64,000 bases of DNA from an uncultured Clostridia bacterium. GTDB taxonomy: Bacteria; Bacillota; Clostridia; Christensenellales; CAG-138. Made by a program: the position numbers and the translations under genes. Below are positions 35,036-44,020 of this stretch, piece after piece. The stretch spans positions 1 through 64,000 of the forward strand of contig CALVWJ010000011.1 of the NCBI GenBank assembly GCA_944366945.1, in the 5' to 3' direction. The notes under the pieces were generated by a model. It searched no databases. It saw only the letters and a program-made list of their open reading frames with translations, and was not told where the DNA came from. The first letter of the stretch is position 1; every line of letters starts with the position of its first letter.

Positions 35036-36028
35036 ATGAACCGGAAGTCTCTATCCATCCTTGCGTTTGCCATTGCCCTTGCGCTGGCGCTTTCCGCCTG
35101 TGCACCCACGGAGGCACCATCCACTTCCGTGCAGCCCACAGCAGAGGCTACACCCACAGCCGCTCCTACTGATGAAGTAGTAGCAGAGCCCACCTCTGCG
35201 CCGGAAGTTGCCATTCTTACGGATATGGTAGGACGCCAAGTTGAACTTCCTGCACAGGTAGAAACCGTTGTTTCCCTCGCTTCGAGCAACACGGAAATCC
35301 TCTATGCCATCGGCGCGGGCGACATGCTCATCGGCCGGGATTCCTACAGCGACTACCCGGAAGAAGTAGCGGATGTTGCCGTGGTCGGCGATTTTAACGG
35401 GCCAAACATCGAAGCGATTGCCGAAGCGCAGCCGGATGTGGTTCTCGCATCCTCCCTGCTTGAGGATGTAATCAACCAGCTTACGGATCTTGGCATCACG
35501 GTCTTCTGCACGGAAGCTTCCGATTATGAAGGGATCTACACTTCCATTAAGCTTATCGGCACAATCTGCGGCAAAACGGAGGAAGCCTCCGCGCTCTGCG
35601 AGCAAATGCGCGAAACCATCGACGCTGTGCATGCGGCTGCTGCGACGGAAAACCAGCCGACCGTTTATTATGTAATGAGCTTTGGCGAATACGGCGAATG
35701 GAGCGGCGGCCCGGGCAGCTTTATCAACACGGCCATCGAGCTTGCAGGCGGCATTCCGGTCACCAAAGACATGGGCGAAACCTGGGTGAACCCCAGCATC
35801 GAGCAGGTCGTTGAGCTGGATCCCGATATTATCCTGCTCTCCTCGCTGTATACGATCGAAGACCTTTCCGCCGCGAACGGCTATGCGGATATGCGTGCGG
35901 TCAAAGAGGGTAACGTTTATCTCGTGAACCCGGATTTGGTGGAGCTCCCAGGCCCGCGCATTGCCGAGGCAGTCACCACTTTTGGCGAGATCTTCTCCGC
36001 CTATGTTGCAGAAAACCAGGCGGCGTAA
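35036..36028 (+). CDS. Cobalamin-type ABC transporter substrate-binding lipoprotein
   Basis: 330 residues. Lipoprotein signal (MNRKSLSILAFAIALALALSAC, lipobox LSAC) followed by a low-complexity Thr/Pro/Glu linker to residue 55. The Periplas_BP_2 domain starts at TDMVGRQVELPAQVETVVSLASSNTEILYAIGAG, typical of BtuF/FhuD. The domain includes the second-lobe sequence EYGEWSGGPGSFINTAIELAGG. ATG 35036 has AGGAGG upstream. Given the B12 riboswitch, cobalamin or a cobinamide precursor is the likely cargo, but heme or siderophore binding cannot be excluded from sequence alone. Confidence 0.93.
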   Translation: MNRKSLSILAFAIALALALSACAPTEAPSTSVQPTAEATPTAAPTDEVVAEPTSAPEVAILTDMVGRQVELPAQVETVVSLASSNTEILYAIGAGDMLIGRDSYSDYPEEVADVAVVGDFNGPNIEAIAEAQPDVVLASSLLEDVINQLTDLGITVFCTEASDYEGIYTSIKLIGTICGKTEEASALCEQMRETIDAVHAAAATENQPTVYYVMSFGEYGEWSGGPGSFINTAIELAGGIPVTKDMGETWVNPSIEQVVELDPDIILLSSLYTIEDLSAANGYADMRAVKEGNVYLVNPDLVELPGPRIAEAVTTFGEIFSAYVAENQAA

Positions 36029-36031
36029 CAG

Positions 36032-37075
36032 GTGGTTCGGCAATCGGCAAAAACGGCGTTGCGCGTACGCGCCTGCATATCGGTTATCACGCTGCTGGTT
36101 CTGAGCTTTTTCGCTCTGCTTTTGGCGGTTGCATGGGGCAGCACGGGCTTTAAAGTGCGGGAATTCCTGGAGTATCTTTTTACAGGGGCTTCCAGCGCTG
36201 AAGTAATCCTCTTCAAGATACGCCTACCGCGCGCCCTGCTTTCCTACCTTGTCGGCGGCGGCCTTGCCGTAGCGGGCTGCTGCCTGCAAGGCGTGTTCAA
36301 AAATCCGATGGCAGATAGCCACATTCTCGGCGTAAGCGCCGGCGCGGGTTTTGGCGCTGCCGCCTGCATCGCCTTTGGAATCGGCGGCGCATCGTTCGGC
36401 ATTGCCGCGTTTGGCCTTGGCAACGTTGCCTTGGGCGCATTGATCGGCGGCATGCTTGCCGTCCTGTTTGTAGTGCAGTTTGCGCGCATCGGCAGGCGCG
36501 TTTCCACCTCGGCACTTCTGCTTTCGGGCATCGCTGTATCCTCGCTTTTCACCGCGCTCACTTCTGGCATTATGATCCTGCACCGCGAGAGCATGGAGCA
36601 GGTTGTATTCTGGACACTCGGGAGCTTCACGGCCGCTTCGTTTGAGAAAGTGCGCTTTGCGGCGCTCCTCATCCTCCCCTGCTCCGCGCTCTGCATGGTG
36701 TTTGCGCGGCCGCTCAACATCATGCTCCTCGGCGAGGAAGATGCGCGCATGCTCGGCGTAGACCCTGTAAAAACAACGCGCATGCTCGTGCTTCTCACAA
36801 CGCTGCTCGCAGCAGGCTGCGTAAGCGTTTCCGGCATCGTGGGCTTTGTTGGCCTCATGCTGCCGCATACCCTGCGCCTTATGACCGGGCCGGATCACAG
36901 GCTGCTCCTTCCCTGCTCCTTTTTAGGCGGTGGAATTTTTCTTTGCCTTGCGGATACGCTTGCGCGCAGCCTGTTTCCCCCGCTTGAAATCCCTGTGGGC
37001 GTGCTATCCGCGCTTTTTGGCGTACCCTTTTTCCTGTATCTGCTGCGCAGGCAGGGGAAAGGAGGCCGCGGATGA
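36032..37075 (+). CDS. btuC: FecCD/BtuC family ABC transporter permease
   Basis: 347 residues with about ten helices, as expected for BtuC-type permeases. Family blocks include IRLPRALLSYLVGGGLAVAGCCLQGVFKNPMADSHILGVSAGAG and SGIVGFVGLMLPHTLRLMTGPDHRLLLP. The start appears to be GTG at 36032, 3 bp after the stop of the binding-protein gene, so translation is probably coupled. The stop overlaps the ATPase start (ATGA, 37072-37075). The symbol rests on the riboswitch context. Confidence 0.94.
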   Translation: MVRQSAKTALRVRACISVITLLVLSFFALLLAVAWGSTGFKVREFLEYLFTGASSAEVILFKIRLPRALLSYLVGGGLAVAGCCLQGVFKNPMADSHILGVSAGAGFGAAACIAFGIGGASFGIAAFGLGNVALGALIGGMLAVLFVVQFARIGRRVSTSALLLSGIAVSSLFTALTSGIMILHRESMEQVVFWTLGSFTAASFEKVRFAALLILPCSALCMVFARPLNIMLLGEEDARMLGVDPVKTTRMLVLLTTLLAAGCVSVSGIVGFVGLMLPHTLRLMTGPDHRLLLPCSFLGGGIFLCLADTLARSLFPPLEIPVGVLSALFGVPFFLYLLRRQGKGGRG

Positions 37076-37848
37076 GCAGCAGGCTTACGGTAGAAAACCT
37101 TTCGTTTTTCTATGGCAACAGGCCCATTCTAAAAAACGTGTCGCTTGCGGTTGCACCGGGGGAGCTTGTATCCATCCTGGGGCACAATGGAAGCGGAAAG
37201 ACCACGCTGCTAAGGTGCATCAGCGGCTATCTCAAGCCTAAAGAAGGCGCTGTGCGCATTGGGGAGGACGCTGTTTCCAGCCTTTCCTCGAAGGCGCTTG
37301 CGCGGCGCATGGCGCTCGTTCCGCAGAGCCCCGTTATGGAGTTCGATTTCACTGTGCGTGATATCGTGCTTATGGGGCGTAACCCGCACCTTAAACGTTT
37401 TTCCGGCGAAACGGAAACGGATTATGCGGCGGCGGATGCCGCGCTTGTGCGTACCGGCATGGATGCGCTTGCGGACCGCTCCGTTCTGACGCTTTCGGGC
37501 GGAGAATGGCAGCGGACGATCATCGCCCGTGCGATCTGCCAGAAATCCGAGCTCATGCTGCTGGATGAGCCGGTTGCAAGCCTCGATATAAAGCACCAGA
37601 TCGAGATCCTGCGCCTGGTGCGCAGCCTTTGCCGTGAAAGCGGGGTTTCCGCGCTTTGCGTCATGCATGATGTGAACCTTTCCGCGCATTATTCCGATCA
37701 GATCCTGCTGCTCAAGCAGGGCGAAGCCCTCGCATGCGGGGCGCCCGGCTCCGTAATCACGGCACCACTTCTTGCCGAGGCATACGGCATTGAAGCCGAG
37801 GTGCGCACCGAGCAGGGGCATCCTTACATGATCCCGCGCTATGATTGA
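37072..37848 (+). CDS. btuD: BtuD-type ABC transporter ATP-binding protein
   Basis: 258 residues. Walker A GHNGSGKTT, signature LSGGEWQR (W replaces Q), Walker B MLLDEPVASLDIKHQ and the H-loop CVMHDVNLS. The arrangement matches FecE/BtuD. It overlaps btuC by 4 bp and completes the importer. A hairpin terminator with a GAAA loop follows at 37965-37992. Confidence 0.95.
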   Translation: MSSRLTVENLSFFYGNRPILKNVSLAVAPGELVSILGHNGSGKTTLLRCISGYLKPKEGAVRIGEDAVSSLSSKALARRMALVPQSPVMEFDFTVRDIVLMGRNPHLKRFSGETETDYAAADAALVRTGMDALADRSVLTLSGGEWQRTIIARAICQKSELMLLDEPVASLDIKHQIEILRLVRSLCRESGVSALCVMHDVNLSAHYSDQILLLKQGEALACGAPGSVITAPLLAEAYGIEAEVRTEQGHPYMIPRYD

Positions 37849-38180
37849 TTTGGCGCATTTTGCTTAAAAAGTCGTGCTGTACGGGCGCTGCCCGCCTGTG
37901 CTGCTGTGCTTGCTCCGCTTTGGGAGCCGCCCGCTACGGGTGATATCGTGTTCAGTTTGCTGGCAAAAGGGATGGCGAAAGCCATCCCTTTTGCGTATAG
38001 ATTGATGGGCTGCTTTGTTGTGAAGCAAAGCAGGATGCGCTTCTCATGCCCGGGGCCATCCGATCCGCACCGATCCGCTTCCCTTTGCGTTTTGCAAAAA
38101 GGAGCGACTCTATCCTTTTTGCACGTTTTAAATCCTCCCATGTATTTTTCAATTCATGATAAAGATTCATCAAATTCTGC
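37849..38180. other. Intergenic stretch with operon terminator
   Basis: No coding region seen. It holds the strong terminator at 37965-37992 and otherwise unremarkable sequence up to the promoter at 38181. Confidence 0.55.
37965..37992 (+). terminator. Terminator of the B12 importer operon
   Basis: AAAAGGGATGGC and GCCATCCCTTTT form a 12-bp perfect stem closed by a GAAA tetraloop. Confidence 0.88.
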
Positions 38181-38210
38181 TTGACAAAACAGTTTGCCTT
38201 CCTATATAGT
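38181..38210 (+). promoter_or_regulatory. Promoter before the secreted-protein ORF
   Basis: TTGACA (38181-38186) and TATAGT (38205-38210) are 18 bp apart (TATATA at 38203 gives 16 bp). Confidence 0.65.
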
Positions 38211-38317
38211 AAAAAAAGAAGCTGTTTCCATAAAAATTCGTTTTTAATCGTTTCTTTGTTGTATGTTTCTGCGTCCCAACCCATGCTGAACGAGATGGCG
38301 GTTTTCTCCCGCCTGGC

Positions 38318-38734
38318 GTGCCTATTGAAACGCCAAATGGTTTCAATGCGGATGTTCTTCCGCAAACGAGAGGGGACAACATTCCAACGCAATACCACAC
38401 GCTCCCTTATACTATGGAAGCAGGCATTGTAAGCTCTGTGTATTCAAACTATTATTTTAAATCAACAACCGGTGAACTTTATACCGTTTTTAACGGAAAA
38501 ATCGAGTTTTTGGGGCAACCTTCGAGCACAAATGCGGATGTAACAATTTCCCTCTATCGCACCTCCGATAATGCGCTTGTGCAGTCGCATGTATATGCCA
38601 ACAACACACAGTGGTCCAACCGCGTGCTGAAATGGAACGGGATCGATCGTTACGACAATCATTACATTAAAGTCTCAAAAAATACAATCATTGGCACGCT
38701 GAACTTCACGCTTGAAATTTCCCAATATCCATAA
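38318..38734 (+). CDS. Small secreted-type protein, 5' end damaged or start unclear
   Basis: The recognised frame begins at GTG 38318 and encodes 138 residues with beta-strand character (GELYTVFNGKIEFLG, then ITISLYRTSDNALVQSHVY-like strands, ending in GTLNFTLEISQYP), perhaps an Ig-like or PPC-type fold. Reading the same frame upstream gives a good signal peptide (NRFFVVCFCVPTHAERDGG) back to an in-frame stop TAA at 38231, but no ATG, GTG or TTG lies between that stop and 38318. No ribosome site precedes GTG 38318. So either the signal-peptide start was lost by a mutation near 38230, or a sequencing indel breaks it. AT-rich relative to neighbours. Confidence 0.5.
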   Translation: MPIETPNGFNADVLPQTRGDNIPTQYHTLPYTMEAGIVSSVYSNYYFKSTTGELYTVFNGKIEFLGQPSSTNADVTISLYRTSDNALVQSHVYANNTQWSNRVLKWNGIDRYDNHYIKVSKNTIIGTLNFTLEISQYP

Positions 38735-38782
38735 TGAATTGTTTTTTCAAGAATATTTGGCACATGAAGGGATGATAACTCT

Positions 38783-39739
38783 ATGATTTCCAGGTCAGCT
38801 GATACTTTTCCACGCTCTGCGCGTTATATCGGCCTGCGCCAGCTTCGCAGGATTGCGGCAATCCTGCTGGCGGCGTGGGTGATAAACAGCTTTCTTGTGC
38901 CGGCGGTCGTTCCGGGGGACAATGGGTTCTTTCTGGGCACGGCGCTTTCCCAGCTTGCCCAGGTGGCGTTCCTTTTCCTTACGGTGGAAGAGCTGCGCTG
39001 TGCGCAAAGCAAGCTGCGCTATGCGCTGAAGCTGCTGCTTTGGGCGCTTGCTGCCGGGCTCTTCTGCCTTGGCGTCAACCTGGCGCTTGCCCCGCAGCAC
39101 GGCGTGCTCCTGCTGAGCAATTTCCTCTATGATCTATTCTACGCGGCGATTGCCGGGCTTGTGCTCGAAAGCCTAATCCGCTGGAAAAGCGTTCCAAAGA
39201 AGGAGCGCTGGGCCTTCCTTGCGCTGGCTGCCGGGGTTGTGCTCCTTAGCGCGCTGTTGGGAATCCTTACGGATCGCCTGCACGGAACCTCAAGCTTTCT
39301 TGGCTCGGAACCCATGCTGCACTTCCTGCGCCGCTCCGTGTTTCCCGGCTTGAACGTCACGGTTTGCCCGCGCGCTTTCCTTCTTCTCGGGGCGTTCTGG
39401 TATGCGTTTGAAGGCCGGAAGGCGCGCCTTATTGTGCTTGCGTGCTACGCGCTGTGCGGCCTTCCCGTACTGCTGCTGGAAAGCAGCGGGAATTACTGGG
39501 CGTGGTGGTTGGGTTCGCAGCTGCCAATGAAGCTCCTGGGGCAGCACATCGCGGATATGGTGCAGATTTATGCGCTGCTTGCCGTGCCGCTGCTTTTAAG
39601 CTACCGGCGCGATGCCGCCCCGCAGGAAAACGCTGAAAACCCTGCAACCCGCAACGCCGTCTTGCAGGCTGCCGTGCCGGTTGCGATGTGTTGCGGCTTT
39701 ATGCTCATCCAGGGTGCGCAGGCTTTGGGCTGGCTTTAA
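38783..39739 (+). CDS. Polytopic membrane protein of unknown function
   Basis: 318 residues with about eight to nine hydrophobic helices: first helix RIAAILLAAWVINSFLVPAVV, later WAFLALAAGVVLLSALLGIL and QIYALLAVPLLLSYRRD. The final helices loosely recall TraX-type proteins, but the similarity is too weak to name it. The N-terminus is cytosolic and basic (SARYIGLRQLRR). It follows the damaged secreted-protein ORF by 48 bp on the same strand, and a terminator at 39779-39824 closes the unit. The ribosome site AAGGGATG precedes the ATG. Confidence 0.7.
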   Translation: MISRSADTFPRSARYIGLRQLRRIAAILLAAWVINSFLVPAVVPGDNGFFLGTALSQLAQVAFLFLTVEELRCAQSKLRYALKLLLWALAAGLFCLGVNLALAPQHGVLLLSNFLYDLFYAAIAGLVLESLIRWKSVPKKERWAFLALAAGVVLLSALLGILTDRLHGTSSFLGSEPMLHFLRRSVFPGLNVTVCPRAFLLLGAFWYAFEGRKARLIVLACYALCGLPVLLLESSGNYWAWWLGSQLPMKLLGQHIADMVQIYALLAVPLLLSYRRDAAPQENAENPATRNAVLQAAVPVAMCCGFMLIQGAQALGWL

Positions 39740-39778
39740 CGGCATGGTCTTGCGCAAAGCGCAAACTCCGATGCATTG

Positions 39779-39824
39779 CCTTGAGAGGGGACTTTATGGC
39801 GCCTGTCCGCTCTCAAGGTTTTTT
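39779..39824 (+). terminator. Terminator after the membrane-protein gene
   Basis: CCTTGAGAG and CTCTCAAGG pair across a 22-base loop, followed by six T. Confidence 0.85.
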
Positions 39825-40396
39825 GTTATGCAGAAGGCCGCCTAATTTTTCGCACGAACGGGTGCGGCAGCCTTACAGCAGACGTTTTCGCACAGACGCA
39901 GAAACAAAAATGCATTGTAGCGCGTAGCGCAAAGCTGGCTGAGGTAGGTGCGCACACCTTTCCTCTTCAAAATATGGTGCAAGCTGCCATGCTGAGCGGG
40001 CCGGATGTTGTTCAGCCATATTCATGCCCTAAGCATCAAACGCATGCGAAACCCGCGTTGCGATTTTGTGCAGGAGCTTTCCCCACGTTCACTTTGCGAT
40101 ACCGCGCATTCCTTTCTCCGTTTTCATCATCGCTTCACTGCCGTTAGCAGAGTCTTCCCGCCCATGCGGTCTTTTTTCCGGCGCAAAAGCATGGTGGCGC
40201 GGTTGTTGAAAACGCGCTCCGCCCGCTGTGCTTCCCTAATTTCACCTTGCACTGGCAGCCCGGCCTCAAAAGCCGCATTCGCGCCTTTTATCCTGCCGTA
40301 AAGCCCGACATTGTTAGGATTCTTCTCTCCTTTGCACGCTTGCGATCCGCTTGGGTACGCACTTTACTCCCATGCGATCTGCCTGTAACCAGCGAA
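39825..40396. other. Intergenic stretch, nothing recognised
   Basis: About 570 bp between the terminators of the membrane-protein gene and leuS. The open frames are short and overlapping. No structured element was recognised. Confidence 0.45.
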
Positions 40397-40421
40397 AAAG
40401 GAGGCTTATCGCCTCCTTTTA
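40397..40421 (-). terminator. Terminator of leuS
   Basis: AAAAGGAGGC and GCCTCCTTTT form a 10-bp stem, 43 bp after the leuS stop. T-rich on the minus strand side (TTTTTC). Confidence 0.85.
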
Positions 40422-40463
40422 TTTTTCCAGCAAACAGCGCGGAAAGCTGATGTTGCAGCACGC

Positions 40464-42875
40464 TTATGCCACCACGATATTCACGATGTTCTTTACCGCG
40501 ATCACTTTGCGCACGGTCTTGCCTTCAATCCAGGGTTGCACCTCCGGCGCCGCCAATACGCGCGCTTCCGTTTCTTCTTTGGAAAGGCCGGCCGGTACGG
40601 TTACGCGCGCGCGCACCTTTCCATTCACCTGCACGCCAAGCTCGATTGTGGAAGCAACGAGCGCAGCTTCATCCCACTTCGGCCAGGCTGAGGCATAAAG
40701 CGGCGTTTCAAAGCCCAGCAGCTCGTTCATTTCCTCCGTAATGTGCGGGGCAACAGGGTTGAGCAGCGTCAAGAGCGTGTGCAGCTCCTCCCGGGTGATG
40801 TCGCCTTTGGCATAAACATCGTTGACAAAGCTCATCATGGCAGCGATGGCAGTGTTATACTTCATCGCCTCATAATCCTCGCTGACCTTCTTGATCATGC
40901 CGTGCAACGCAGCCTTGAGATCATCCCGCACGCCGGTCTCCGAAGAGAGCATATCCTGCAAGCGCCATACCCGGTCCAGGAAGCGGCGGCAGCCGCGCGC
41001 CGAAGTGGTGCTCCAGGGCTTGGGTTGATCAAACGCGCCCATGAACATCTCATACAGGCGGAAGGAATCCGCGCCCATCTCAGCCACGATGTCATCGGGG
41101 TTGATTACGTTCCCGCGGGACTTGGACATCTTTTCCCCGTTCTCACCCAGGATCATGCCATGGCTCGTACGCTTCTGATACGGCTCGGGCGTGGGCACAA
41201 GGCCGATATCATAAAGGAATTTATGCCAGAAGCGGGAATACAGCACGTGCAGCGTAGTATGCTCCATGCCGCCGTTGTACCAATCCACGGGCATCCAGTA
41301 ATCAAGCGCCTCCCGGCTTGCAAACTCCTTGTCGTTATGCGGATCGCAATAGCGCAGGAAATACCAGCTTGAGCCTGCCCAGTTGGGCATGGTATCCGTT
41401 TCGCGCTCCGCAGGGCCGCCGCATTTCGGGCAGGTAGTGTGGATCCAATCCTTAGCGCGCGCAAGCGCGGAGGAACCATCGTCCGATGGCGTATAATCAT
41501 CGATCTCCGGCAGCACAAGCGGCAGCTCGCTTTCGGGCAGCGGCACCCAGCCACATTTTTCGCAATGCACGAGCGGGATAGGCTCGCCCCAATAGCGCTG
41601 GCGGCTGAACACCCAATCGCGCAGCTTATAGTTTACCTTGCGCGCGCCGATGCCCTTTTCCTCCAGCCAGGCGATCATCTTCTCCTTGGCCTGTTCTACC
41701 TCAAGCCCATTGAGGAAACCGGAATTGACAAGCTTCCCAGTTTCGCAATCGGTGAAAGCCTCTTTTTCAATGTCGCCGCCCGCTACAACCTCGATGATGG
41801 GCAGATGAAATACCTTAGCGAACTCATAGTCGCGCGTATCATGCGCAGGAACCGCCATGATGGCGCCCGTTCCATACGTCATAAGCACATAGTCGGAGAT
41901 CCAAACGGGGATTTCCTTGCCCGTGGCTGGATTGATGGCGTTGAGCCCCTTGAGCGGCACGCCAGTCTTTTCCTTTGCCATCTCGCTGCGCTCAAAATCG
42001 CTCTTGCGCGCGGCGGATTCACGGTATGCCTGCACTTCCGCCCAATTCTGGATGCGCTCCTTGTATTTATCAATATAAGGATGCTCCGGGGACATCACCA
42101 TATACGTTGCGCCAAAAAGCGTATCGCAGCGGGTGGTGAAAACGCGCAGTTTATCCTCCGTGCCGGCAAACGCGAAATCCACTTCCGCGCCTTCGCTCCG
42201 GCCGATCCAGTTGCGCTGCTGGGTTTTTACGCGCTCGATGAAATCCACGGTGTCAAGATCGTCGATCAAGCGCTGCGCATAAGCCGTGATGCGCAACATC
42301 CACTGGCTGCGCACCTTCTGCACCACTTCCCCGCCGCAGCGCTCACAGTGGCCATCCACGACCTCCTCGTTGGCAAGGCCGACCTTGCAGGAGGTGCAGA
42401 AATTGATCGGGATCTCCGCCTTATAGGCAAGGCCATGCTCGAAGAGCTTTAAGAAAATCCACTGTGTCCATTTGTAATACTTTGGATCGGTGGTGTTCAC
42501 TTCACGCGACCAATCAAACGAAAAACCGAGGCGTTTAAGCTGACTGCGGAAGCGGGCGATGTTTTGTTCCGTGACCTTTGCAGGGTGGATGCCGGTTTTG
42601 ATGGCATAGTTTTCCGTGGGCAGTCCGAACGCGTCATAGCCCATCGGGAAAAGGACGTTATAGCCCTCCATGCGACGCTTGCGGCAGATAATATCAATGG
42701 CCGTATTGCTCAATGGATGGCCCACATGAAGCCCCTGCCCAGAGGGGTATGGGAACTCGATGAGCCCGTAAAACTTCGGTTTGGAATGATCCTCGCTTGC
42801 TTCAAAGCAATGGGCTTCTTCCCATTTTTTCTGCCATTTCGCCTCTACGGCGTCATGGTCATAGCGTTGTGACAT
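40464..42875 (-). CDS. leuS: Leucine--tRNA ligase
   Basis: 803 residues, class I aminoacyl-tRNA synthetase that charges tRNA-Leu. The HIGH-type motif is in [16 protein letters not shown] (residue about 45) and the KMSKS motif in [15 protein letters not shown]. The editing (CP1) domain is the middle part around TPVPL-like [25 protein letters not shown] 42875 ([22 protein letters not shown]) has GGAGGGAG upstream and matches the family start; the frame's first ATG at 42962 lies in the leader terminator. It is controlled by the T-box RNA upstream. Confidence 0.98.
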   Translation of the reverse strand: MSQRYDHDAVEAKWQKKWEEAHCFEASEDHSKPKFYGLIEFPYPSGQGLHVGHPLSNTAIDIICRKRRMEGYNVLFPMGYDAFGLPTENYAIKTGIHPAKVTEQNIARFRSQLKRLGFSFDWSREVNTTDPKYYKWTQWIFLKLFEHGLAYKAEIPINFCTSCKVGLANEEVVDGHCERCGGEVVQKVRSQWMLRITAYAQRLIDDLDTVDFIERVKTQQRNWIGRSEGAEVDFAFAGTEDKLRVFTTRCDTLFGATYMVMSPEHPYIDKYKERIQNWAEVQAYRESAARKSDFERSEMAKEKTGVPLKGLNAINPATGKEIPVWISDYVLMTYGTGAIMAVPAHDTRDYEFAKVFHLPIIEVVAGGDIEKEAFTDCETGKLVNSGFLNGLEVEQAKEKMIAWLEEKGIGARKVNYKLRDWVFSRQRYWGEPIPLVHCEKCGWVPLPESELPLVLPEIDDYTPSDDGSSALARAKDWIHTTCPKCGGPAERETDTMPNWAGSSWYFLRYCDPHNDKEFASREALDYWMPVDWYNGGMEHTTLHVLYSRFWHKFLYDIGLVPTPEPYQKRTSHGMILGENGEKMSKSRGNVINPDDIVAEMGADSFRLYEMFMGAFDQPKPWSTTSARGCRRFLDRVWRLQDMLSSETGVRDDLKAALHGMIKKVSEDYEAMKYNTAIAAMMSFVNDVYAKGDITREELHTLLTLLNPVAPHITEEMNELLGFETPLYASAWPKWDEAALVASTIELGVQVNGKVRARVTVPAGLSKEETEARVLAAPEVQPWIEGKTVRKVIAVKNIVNIVVA

Positions 42876-42928
42876 AGGTTGTCTCCCTCCAACTTGATCT
42901 TCGCTTTTCTTCCTAAAATTCCATAATG

Positions 42929-43165
42929 AAAAACCGCCTCTTGCATTCAAGAGACGGCTCAATCAACCGCGGTACCACTCCCGTTGGCGCACAAGCGCCC
43001 ACTCAACCCCCATAACGCAGGGATACGCCGCGCTTACTTCATTCAGCGCCGGAGGCTCTGCGGCGAGCTTCAAGGCCTCGCTCCGCTGCCTTGCACCTTC
43101 CGGCAGCTCTCTTTGGGTAGCTCAGCCCTTACTATTCCGCTTCTTCGCCCTTGTTCGATACTGCA
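42929..43165 (-). ncRNA. T-box leader of leuS
   Basis: Minus-strand leader between the promoter at 43169 and leuS. The 14-base T-box core GGGAGTGGTACCGCGG (rc of 42967-42982) pairs uncharged tRNA's acceptor end. A terminator follows (CCGTCTCTTG / CAAGAGGCGG, then TTTTTC, at 42934-42957). A CTC codon in GAAGCTCGCC near 43070 is a plausible leucine specifier; I infer it from position only. Confidence 0.92.
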
Positions 43166-43168
43166 AGG

Positions 43169-43197
43169 ATTATAGCGGAAGGGCAGCAAAAAGTCAA
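43169..43197 (-). promoter_or_regulatory. Promoter of the leuS T-box leader
   Basis: On the minus strand TTGACT (43192-43197) and TATAAT (43169-43174) are 17 bp apart. Confidence 0.88.
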
Positions 43198-43357
43198 GGG
43201 AAAGCCTGCATTTTTTCAAGCATACTCCATGTTCAAATGCATATTGCCCAATTTGCCCTAGCGGCACCTTTTTCCGTCGTTTGCCGCTTTGAACCTTTTG
43301 CCGCCACGCGGTTGGATGCGGCTGAACATAGCGGCGGAAAAGGAGCCGCCCCCCTTA

Positions 43358-43637
43358 AGGACAGTGGTTTGCGGAAGCATCGCCATGAAGGGTGCTTATT
43401 CGGGCAGCTGCATTGGTATCGTTGGAAGGAATACCACAACGGGGATGTCTCATGATGCTTTCGCGCATTTTCCGCAAATCCGCCCAAGTCAAGGGCGCAG
43501 CGCCAAGTTCGGCCCCATTTGTTTTGGCGCAAGGCGGCCGGCAGCAGGCAGGGCGGATCCCCTTCCAGAGCCGGTCAACACAGCACCGCAGCGAATGCAA
43601 GCCGAATTGAACCGATGTTTCCCCATATCGCCGCCCC
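43358..43637 (+). repeat. Dispersed intergenic repeat, copy C
   Basis: Diverged copy of the element at 18090-18360. It keeps GCATCGCCATGAAGGGTGC, CGGGCAGCTGCATTGGTATC, CGCAAATCCGCCC, TCAAGGGCGCAGC, GGCCCCATTTGTTTTGGCGC and CCGCCCC at the end; the middle hairpin has decayed (AATACC / GGGATG). The last part (CGCCGC, CCCTAT, GCGGCG, TTTTTT) forms a terminator-like stem. It lies between the leuS leader and the CNNM-gene leader. Confidence 0.75.
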
Positions 43638-43809
43638 TATGCGGCGTTTTTTCCTAAAGCAAGCTCTATTCCCTGCAGCAATGGGCTCTTATTTGAGGAG
43701 CTTGGGAGCATCGGTACGACGCGTGGCCCGTTTGCATCCAGCTTTGGATTGCATGCGCAATGCCTTTCATTTCCCTCAGCATCAAAAAAGAAGGTCTCGC
43801 ATAAATGGC

Positions 43810-43838
43810 TTGATATTTATCCATAAATACGTTATGTT
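43810..43838 (+). promoter_or_regulatory. Promoter of the CNNM-gene leader
   Basis: TTGATA (43810-43815) and TATGTT (43833-43838) are 17 bp apart. An alternative -10 (TTATAG) lies a few bases downstream. Confidence 0.55.
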
Positions 43839-43856
43839 ATAGAAAATGTGTAAAAG

Positions 43857-44020
43857 AAAGGATGGTGGTTTGTCCCGATGGACAGTCCCAGTAGCGACGA
43901 AGGCGCTCCTTACAATTTGTTTTTATTGATGTACGACGTACCTGTGCCTGTATTGAGGGAGTAAGTACGTTTTTTTGTTGTTTTTATAGCCATGAACTGA
44001 AGCAAAACAAATTGAAGGAG
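43857..44020 (+). promoter_or_regulatory. Structured leader with anti-Shine-Dalgarno before the CNNM-family gene
   Basis: Visible structure: AAGGA (43858) can pair with TCCTT (43907); TGTCC/GGACA (43871-43884) and AGCG/CGCT (43893-43907) form inner stems. CTCCTTACAATTTGT (43906-43920) is complementary to ACAAATTGAAGGAG (44007-44020), the Shine-Dalgarno region of the downstream gene, at 14 of 15 positions. ACGTAC (43936-43941) and GTACGT (43965-43970) then a T run form a terminator. An ORF (43878-43964) spans the region. This supports control by RNA folding or by leader translation. I cannot assign it to a known riboswitch class. Confidence 0.7.
43878..43964 (+). CDS. Possible 28-residue leader peptide
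   Basis: ATG at 43878 opens a 28-codon frame ending at TAA 43962. It begins MDSPSSDEGAPYN and ends YDVPVPVLRE, so it is acidic at the N-terminus and has alternating prolines later. Acidic and proline-rich nascent chains are known to destabilise ribosomes at low magnesium (MgtL-type control). The stop codon lies just before the 3' arm of the terminator stem. The ribosome site is weak (GGTGG 9 bp upstream). It is too short to judge by coding statistics; the alternative is that the segment is only a structured RNA. Confidence 0.4.
   Translation: MDSPSSDEGAPYNLFLLMYDVPVPVLRE

Noticed and set aside
36224-36898. Long antisense open frames over btuC and other GC-rich genes
   Set aside because: They are shadows of genes with strong family motifs on the opposite strand.
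43857-43920. Fluoride, Mn2+ (yybP-ykoY) or Mg2+ (M-box) riboswitch
   Set aside because: The diagnostic core sequences of those classes (for example GGGGAGUAG for Mn2+ or GAUG...CUCC for fluoride) are not found, so no class name is given.
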